A stretch of 64,000 nt of DNA from NCBI GenBank assembly GCA_964653555.1, contig CAZZFT010000001.1:62001-126000 (forward strand), read 5' to 3'. Below the pieces are notes generated by a model. It was not told the origin of the DNA and did no database searches. It saw only the letters and a list, made by a program, of their open reading frames with translations. How positions within the stretch are numbered: the stretch's first letter is position 1; every line of letters starts with the position of its first letter. The DNA is from JAHEJV01 sp964653555. GTDB lineage: Bacteria > Myxococcota_A > UBA9160 > SMWR01. A program made the position numbers and the translations under genes. Of the stretch, positions 59,549 through 64,000 are shown in pieces.

Positions 59549-60033
59549 CGGAAGATGATCGTCTGAGTGTCGCGGGCGACCCACTCGCCTCGCTGATTGG
59601 TGTGCTCGGACTGCTTCTGGACCACGATGAGCTTGCCGCTGCGTCCCTGCTTCTCCTCGATGCTGGAAACCCGTTCGCGAACGGTGAGGACGTCGCCGAT
59701 CCGGATCAGGGTTCCGACCTCGATGTCCCAGGAGGCGAGCACGGAGACCCCGTGGACCCCGGGAACCATCACATCGTCGTACTGCCCGTCCTCGAGCAAC
59801 CTCGATCGGGGGACGACTCGGCGCGACGCGACGAGGTAGAAAAGGGGAGGCGCCACGATCTCCCCGTACCGGGTCTGCCGCGCGAACGTCTCGTCCGAGT
59901 AGAGGGGATTCCAGTCGTCGGCGCCGGCCAGGTACTCCTTCAGGTGTCGCATGGAAACCGGGTCCGATATGCGAACCGTTTCGCGTCCCAGCTCTTCCCA
60001 GGCCGAGTCGTCGACGTAGGGTGTTTCCGGCAT
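59545..60033 (-). CDS. FAS1-like/MaoC N-domain dehydratase, subunit A
   Basis: A 162-residue hot-dog-fold protein. It has RETVRISDPVSMRHLKEYLA at the start, NPLYSDETFARQTRYGEIVA near residue 42 and GTLIRIGDVLTVRERVSSIE with SGKLIVVQKQSEHTNQRGEW at the end, as in the FAS1-like dehydratase domain. ATG 60031-60033 follows GAGGGAG. It is the partner of the preceding MaoC gene. The catalytic pair probably lies in subunit B. Confidence 0.82.
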   Translation of the reverse strand: MPETPYVDDSAWEELGRETVRISDPVSMRHLKEYLAGADDWNPLYSDETFARQTRYGEIVAPPLFYLVASRRVVPRSRLLEDGQYDDVMVPGVHGVSVLASWDIEVGTLIRIGDVLTVRERVSSIEEKQGRSGKLIVVQKQSEHTNQRGEWVARDTQTIIFR

Positions 60034-60126
60034 GTCGCTCCCTCTTCGTTGAGGTGCCCGCTCGTGCGCGGCGGGGTCGCCCGCCCGGCGCGGCCTCGAG
60101 CGCAGCGGATGCTACCGTGCCCCGGG

Positions 60127-61632
60127 CTAGTCTGTGTCAGCGCGAAGCCGATGAGCGCGTCTTCCAGCTGCGACGACGGACTTCGAGCGGCCCACGCGCT
60201 CGAAGTACCGATCGGGCCAGTAAGCGGGGTTCTTGTAGTGGACGTGGGTCGATTCGGACGTGTCGTCGAGCGCGTGGTGCTCGGCCCAGAGCGGGTAGCC
60301 GATCCGGTCGATCGCCCAGATCTCGATCTGGTGGCAGTGAGCGGAGTAGACAGGCATTCCCGCCTGCTGGCACGTCATGCCGCGTTTCTCGCGCATGAGG
60401 TGGAAGCCGGAGGGCGCCCCGTAGAGCCCGTAGGTGGGGTAGTTCACCCGGCTTTCTCCAAGGCGCTCGAAACCCGGGCGCAGGGGCAGCCGGTAGCGGG
60501 AGCAGGCCGCGAGCTGGCGGCCGCGGAAGACGAAGCGCTCCTCGTGCTCTTCGATCCAGAACGTCGCTCCGTGGGAGCGCCAGCCCGCCGCCCACATCGG
60601 GATCAGCTCGCGCGGTCCGAGGTTCGCGACCGCTCCCATGAAGGGCGCCATCCCGACGTCGAAGGTGCGGTCCAGCGCCGGCTCGAGTGCCTCCTCCCCG
60701 AGGTGTCGCGCGATCCACGTCAGGAGTCCGGTGATCAGGATGCCCAGAGGGTCGTGCAGGGCGATCAGCTCGAGGTCGATCTCGTCGGCCACCTGCGCCA
60801 CCGCGCCCCAGCGACCGCGCTTCACGGCCGCCTCGATGCGAAGCGACAGCGGGGTGACGAGGCGATCGATCTCGTCGGGGTCCAGCACCCGGCGCGTGCG
60901 ACCGCCGCCTACCCCGTGCGGCTTCGCCATTCCCAGCCGGGCGAAGACGGTCTCGGGAACGTCCGCTCCATCCTTGTAGAGATCGAGGCAGGCGGAGGTG
61001 AAGTCGTCCGCGAGCGTCAGCACCGCGAGCGGAACTCCCAGCTCCTCGATCGCGAGAATCTCGAGGAACAGGATCTCTGCCGCCAGGTACGCGGGAAGCC
61101 TCTCCCGTCCCTGGGTGAGCGGCCGCGGCGCGCCGAGCATCCGATTGCGCAGACCGTAGCAGGGGTACTGGTAGCCTGGGCCGCAACGCCGTCGCGGTGC
61201 GGAGGACTGCCAGCTCTGGGGCTCCAGCCAGGTACGCAGGGGACCCCAGCGATCCGCGTAGAAACGGATCCTATGGTCCTCCTCTTCGATCCGGAACGTG
61301 CTGCCCGACGCGCGCAGTCGCCGTGCGATTGCCTCTGCGCGGGTGCGCGGGTCGGCGTCTGCGAGCGCGCGGAGGAAGGGGCGGAAGGCGTACTCCGCCG
61401 CATAGCGCAGCGCCTCGTCGTGCCGCGTCTCGCCCGCCCGCTCCAGGATGAAGTCCTGGAGGATGGCGATCCACTGTACGTAGGCGTCGTTGCACATTGT
61501 GCATTCCTGCTCGATCTGCTCCTGGGCTCGCTTCGTATCGTCGGCGTCGCGCCGGGTGGCTGAGCGTGCCAGCACGATCGAGTTCGGGGTAGCCAGCGCT
61601 TCGAGCTGCGCGTCGTCGAAGATCCGCTTCAT
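60127..61632 (-). CDS. uncharacterised protein with internal tandem duplication
   Basis: A 501-residue protein of unknown function. Two similar halves can be aligned: first half around FRIEEEDHRIRFYADRWG, then YPCYGLRNRML and LFLEILAIEELGVPL; second half around FWIEEHEERFVFRGRQL, then YPTYGLYGAPS and IEIWAIDRIGYPLW. Each half also begins with a long helical run ending RLRASGSTFRIEE / GWRSHGATFWIEE. Cys-rich spots (ECTMCND, GMTCQQAGM, AHCHQIEI) and clustered His/Glu could bind a metal or cofactor. ATG 61630-61632 overlaps the stop of the amidohydrolase (ATGA). The operon context is catabolic. Confidence 0.65.
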   Translation of the reverse strand: MKRIFDDAQLEALATPNSIVLARSATRRDADDTKRAQEQIEQECTMCNDAYVQWIAILQDFILERAGETRHDEALRYAAEYAFRPFLRALADADPRTRAEAIARRLRASGSTFRIEEEDHRIRFYADRWGPLRTWLEPQSWQSSAPRRRCGPGYQYPCYGLRNRMLGAPRPLTQGRERLPAYLAAEILFLEILAIEELGVPLAVLTLADDFTSACLDLYKDGADVPETVFARLGMAKPHGVGGGRTRRVLDPDEIDRLVTPLSLRIEAAVKRGRWGAVAQVADEIDLELIALHDPLGILITGLLTWIARHLGEEALEPALDRTFDVGMAPFMGAVANLGPRELIPMWAAGWRSHGATFWIEEHEERFVFRGRQLAACSRYRLPLRPGFERLGESRVNYPTYGLYGAPSGFHLMREKRGMTCQQAGMPVYSAHCHQIEIWAIDRIGYPLWAEHHALDDTSESTHVHYKNPAYWPDRYFERVGRSKSVVAAGRRAHRLRADTD

Positions 61633-62921
61633 CGGCGTCCCTCTGGTTCAACGGGGAGGGGCTCGTCGGGCGACTCGAAGCCGAAGACGCGCAGGGCATT
61701 GCCTCGGGTCACCCGCTCGAACTCGAAATCGTCGAGGTGTCCGAGCGTGTCCGAGACGAGCTTGCGCGTGTCCGGAAAGCTCGTGTCGGGATGCGGATAG
61801 TCCGTCTCGAGCAGGCAGTTGTCGACGCCGATCTCGCGGATCCGCCGGGTGCCGAAGCGCTCGAAGGGCAGGAAGCAGCCGAACACGTGCTCCGCGAAGT
61901 AGGAGCTCGGCGGGTCCGGCAGCGGGCTGCCCCAGATGCGGCGATGGCGGTGCCAGACGTAGTCGGCGTGCTCGAGGGCGAAGGGGATCCACCCGATTTT
62001 GCCTTCGGACAGCACGAGCTTTAGGCGGGGGAAGCGCAGGAAGACTCCGGAGAGGATCCAGTCGAAGAAGGTGAGCGAGGGCAGGGAGCCCGCCATGGCG
62101 AGGGCCACCGTCGCGGGCTGGGTCTTCGGGGCCGGCGGCAGCCACCAGGACGCGCCGACGTGGATGCAGAGCGGGAGTCCCGTCTCCTGCGCGGCGTCGA
62201 ACACCGGATCCCAGGGGAGATCCGATTCGTGGAGTGAGGAGAGGCCGAGTCGAAAGGGGTCGTCAGGGAACGTGATCGCCTTGGCGCCCTTCGCCGCGAC
62301 CCGGCGGACCTCCCCCGCGGCGAGTGTCGTATCCCAGAGCGGGAGGCACGCCACCGGGACAAAGCGCCTCGCTGCGGCGCCGGCCCAGTCGTCGATCACG
62401 TGGTCGTTGTAGGCTCGCACGCACAGGTGGGCGAGCTCCCGGTCCGAGCTCCCCAGAAAGAGATGTCCGCAGTAGCTCGGGAACTCGACCATCGGGAAGC
62501 AGACCGACACCGCAATGCCATCGCGGTCCATTGCCTCGAGCCGGGCCACAGGATCGATGAAGCGCCCCGCAACGTCGCGATAGGAGAAGGGCAGCAGGGA
62601 TTGCGGACCCATGGCTTCGACGTCGTCGACGAGGGAGGACGCGGCAGTGGGGTACAGCCGGCCGTCAAAGCTCCAGGCGTCCCCGGGCTGGTCGTCGGAT
62701 CCCGTCGTCCGTCGCGTCTGCTCGAGCGCCGCACTGAGGCCCTTTTCCGACAGGAAGTCCTCGAGCACGCCGTGGCCCGGCCTCGAACCGACCGGGACGA
62801 CGCGCGGCCCGCGCTCACGGTACTTCGCGGGGAGCCGCTTCGTGAAGGTGTCCGGCGGGAGGACGAGATGATCGTTGGCGGAGACGAATCCCGCGTCGCG
62901 AACGCGGAGAGCGGCCGTCAC
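61629..62921 (-). CDS. amidohydrolase family protein (amidohydro-rel 2 type)
   Basis: A 430-residue TIM-barrel hydrolase/decarboxylase. The N-terminal metal region is SANDHLVLPPDTF near residue 15 (the first ligand motif varies: NDH in place of DxH). Later come LCIHVGASWWLPPAPK near 250, KLVLSEGKIGWIPFALEHAD near 300 and the C-terminal Asp in CLLETDYPHPDTSFPDT. GTG 62919-62921 overlaps the SDR stop (GTGA). It is related to the genes at 23091 and 33738; this repeated family may act on one class of cyclic intermediates. Confidence 0.87.
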   Translation of the reverse strand: MTAALRVRDAGFVSANDHLVLPPDTFTKRLPAKYRERGPRVVPVGSRPGHGVLEDFLSEKGLSAALEQTRRTTGSDDQPGDAWSFDGRLYPTAASSLVDDVEAMGPQSLLPFSYRDVAGRFIDPVARLEAMDRDGIAVSVCFPMVEFPSYCGHLFLGSSDRELAHLCVRAYNDHVIDDWAGAAARRFVPVACLPLWDTTLAAGEVRRVAAKGAKAITFPDDPFRLGLSSLHESDLPWDPVFDAAQETGLPLCIHVGASWWLPPAPKTQPATVALAMAGSLPSLTFFDWILSGVFLRFPRLKLVLSEGKIGWIPFALEHADYVWHRHRRIWGSPLPDPPSSYFAEHVFGCFLPFERFGTRRIREIGVDNCLLETDYPHPDTSFPDTRKLVSDTLGHLDDFEFERVTRGNALRVFGFESPDEPLPVEPEGRR

Positions 62922-63769
62922 AGACCGAAGGTCCGGGCGAACATCGCGTCCAGCGCCCGATCCGGCAGCAGCCAGCGGAGCACGCGGATCGCGTGCATGT
63001 CGGCGCCGACCGCATAGCGGGTCTTCGGGCGTCCGGTCTCGAGGGCTCGCTGGATCGCGGCAGCTACCGCCTCGGGGCCCGTCGTGCGCGCTCCCATTTT
63101 GGCGTGGGCCCCGAGGAAGCGCTCCATCACGGCGCCGTAGAGTTCGCGGCCGCGCGGCGGAAGCTTCGCGATCGCCTCCCGGATCTGGGCCTGCTCCTTC
63201 GAGATCAACGGCGTGCGCATGCCTCCCGGCTCGATCAGCACCACCTCGACGCCGACTCCGCGCAGCTCGGCGCGCAGCGCGTCGGACACCGCCTCCAGCG
63301 CGTACTTCGAAGCGCTGTAGGGTCCCATCAGCGGAGCGGAGACGCGGCCGGACCCCGAGCTCACGTTGATCACGCGTCCTCGCGACGCGCGCAGCAGGGG
63401 CAGCGCGGTCTGGGTGAGACGCATCGTGCCAAACACGTTCACCTCGAAGGGGCGACGCAGGTCCTCGGACGGGACGAACTCCATCGGACCGAACACGGCG
63501 ATGCCCGCGTTGTTCACGAGCGCCCTCAGACCGCCCGCGGCGAGCTGGGAGGCGACCTGCTTCACGGCGAGATCGATCGAGGCCGGGTCGGTCACGTCGA
63601 GCGGCACGGGATGGAGCGCTCCGCTGGCGTCTCGCGCGAGCGCCTCGCCGTCGCGCTCGCTGCGAACGCCCGCAAACACCCGGTAGCCCGCCCGGGCGAG
63701 ACGAAGGGCGGTCTCGCGGCCGATGCCGGTGGAGCTTCCGCTGATCAAGACTGCGCTCTGGGGGTCCAA
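62918..63769 (-). CDS. SDR family NAD(P)-dependent oxidoreductase
   Basis: A 283-residue classical short-chain dehydrogenase. It has the Rossmann motif LISGSSTGIGRETALRLARA near residue 8, NNAGIAVFGPMEF near 87, catalytic Ser in NVSSGSGRVSAPL and YSASKYALEAVSDAL with Tyr-x3-Lys near 152-156, then the IEPGGMRT segment. The TTG start (63767-63769) has a GGAGCGGAG ahead. It is the first gene of a leftward operon of five catabolic genes. Confidence 0.87.
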   Translation of the reverse strand: MDPQSAVLISGSSTGIGRETALRLARAGYRVFAGVRSERDGEALARDASGALHPVPLDVTDPASIDLAVKQVASQLAAGGLRALVNNAGIAVFGPMEFVPSEDLRRPFEVNVFGTMRLTQTALPLLRASRGRVINVSSGSGRVSAPLMGPYSASKYALEAVSDALRAELRGVGVEVVLIEPGGMRTPLISKEQAQIREAIAKLPPRGRELYGAVMERFLGAHAKMGARTTGPEAVAAAIQRALETGRPKTRYAVGADMHAIRVLRWLLPDRALDAMFARTFGL

Positions 63770-63786
63770 GTCTCCGCTCCCGCCGC

Positions 63787-63833
63787 TCGAGCCGGCTCGA
63801 ATAATATTATTGCTCTTTCGTATGGTAATTACC
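63787..63833. promoter_or_regulatory. cluster of three palindromes before the SDR operon
   Basis: TCGAGCCGGCTCGA (63787-63800), AATAATATTATT (63800-63811) and GGTAATTACC (63824-63833) are each perfect palindromes in one 47-base span. The last two sit on the promoter elements, an arrangement that would suit a regulator. Confidence 0.45.
63801..63829 (-). promoter_or_regulatory. promoter of SDR/amidohydrolase/MaoC operon
   Basis: Read on the minus strand: ATTACC (63824-63829), 17-base spacer, TATTAT (63801-63806). Similar TTTACC-17 promoters are at 6582-6610 and 39873-39901. Confidence 0.55.
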
Positions 63834-63898
63834 GGGCGGCGCGGGATGCAAGCGAATGCGAATCCGGCGCCCGAGCGGGTCGCCGCGGCCCCCGGACT

Positions 63899-64000
63899 TC
63901 ACGGCAGGCGCGTGTACCAGTCGGCGATCGCCCGCCCGATCTCGTCGGGCGAGTCCTCCTGCGGGAAGTGGGCACCGGCGACCTCGGCGGTTTCCTGGTG
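63899..64000 (-). CDS. alpha/beta hydrolase (haloalkane-dehalogenase-like), C-terminal end
   Basis: The last 33 codons of a gene that enters from the right edge. AHFPQEDSPDEIGRAIADWY with the terminal LP is the C-terminal signature seen in haloalkane dehalogenase-like and related alpha/beta hydrolases (GxHFxQEDxPxEIG), where the His is the catalytic one. The rest is outside the window. Confidence 0.7.
   Translation of the reverse strand, partial: HQETAEVAGAHFPQEDSPDEIGRAIADWYTRLP

Noticed and set aside
1..64000. tRNA, rRNA, CRISPR arrays, insertion sequences, integrase or attachment sites
   Set aside because: None was seen by eye; no tandem spacers, transposase-like proteins or terminal repeats were found. 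Small RNAs cannot be excluded without covariance searches.

Overview
The window is GC-rich chromosomal DNA from a Gram-negative bacterium. It encodes a TonB-dependent receptor with signal peptide, outer-membrane lipoproteins, two PEP-CTERM (exosortase-sorted) proteins and an outer-membrane barrel protein. The gene content is that of a heterotrophic degrader: CoA ligases, paired acyl-CoA dehydrogenases, MaoC-type hydratases, crotonases, luciferase-like (LLM, probably F420-dependent) oxidoreductases, a P450, a PQQ dehydrogenase, a fused indolepyruvate ferredoxin oxidoreductase and six amidohydrolases. This combination resembles deltaproteobacterial, Myxococcota- or Binatota-like environmental genomes, but the sequence alone does not fix the taxon. 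No rRNA, tRNA, CRISPR array or insertion sequence was seen.

Layout. 0-4 kb: an SDR cut by the window edge, a methyltransferase, and two tandem PEP-CTERM paralogues, each with its own promoter and 3' hairpin. 4-11 kb: a TetR regulator, a CoA ligase, then a tight forward operon of crotonase, LLM oxidoreductase, CoA ligase and LLM oxidoreductase. 11-25 kb: the most unusual region. A short pyruvate,phosphate-dikinase-like protein (ATP-grasp plus phosphohistidine domain) lies with a winged-helix partner and an SRPBCC protein. Opposite are three paralogues that have the phosphohistidine domain and a rifampicin-phosphotransferase-like middle domain but no ATP-grasp domain. Two of the three sit beside a DUF7064-type protein; VOC, GST-like, 3-hydroxyisobutyrate-dehydrogenase-like, amidohydrolase and P450 genes complete the region.

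26-45 kb: mixed catabolic operons. They hold an LLM enzyme and SDR on overlapping divergent promoters, an SDR relic, the ferredoxin oxidoreductase with an amidohydrolase, an operon of two amidohydrolases around a MIP18/DUF59 protein, a D-aminoacylase-like hydrolase with an alpha/beta hydrolase, a crotonase, and an operon of two acyl-CoA dehydrogenases, a cyclase-family hydrolase and a PQQ dehydrogenase. 45-59 kb: a second acyl-CoA dehydrogenase pair runs into a TonB receptor and an envelope cluster (TPR lipoprotein, barrel, sulfatase-fold enzyme, TMTC-like membrane protein, with a convergent SGNH hydrolase and a small exported protein). 59-64 kb: a leftward operon of SDR, amidohydrolase, an internally duplicated unknown protein and two MaoC-type hydratases, then the tail of an alpha/beta hydrolase.

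The genes can be read together as uptake (TonB receptor), oxidation (P450, LLM, PQQ enzyme), CoA activation, and stepwise beta-oxidation or hydrolysis of a bulky hydrophobic substrate such as a steroid or terpenoid. The substrate is inference. Many genes overlap by ATGA or GTGA, so they are probably translationally coupled. Several convergent pairs overlap at their stops with no terminator.
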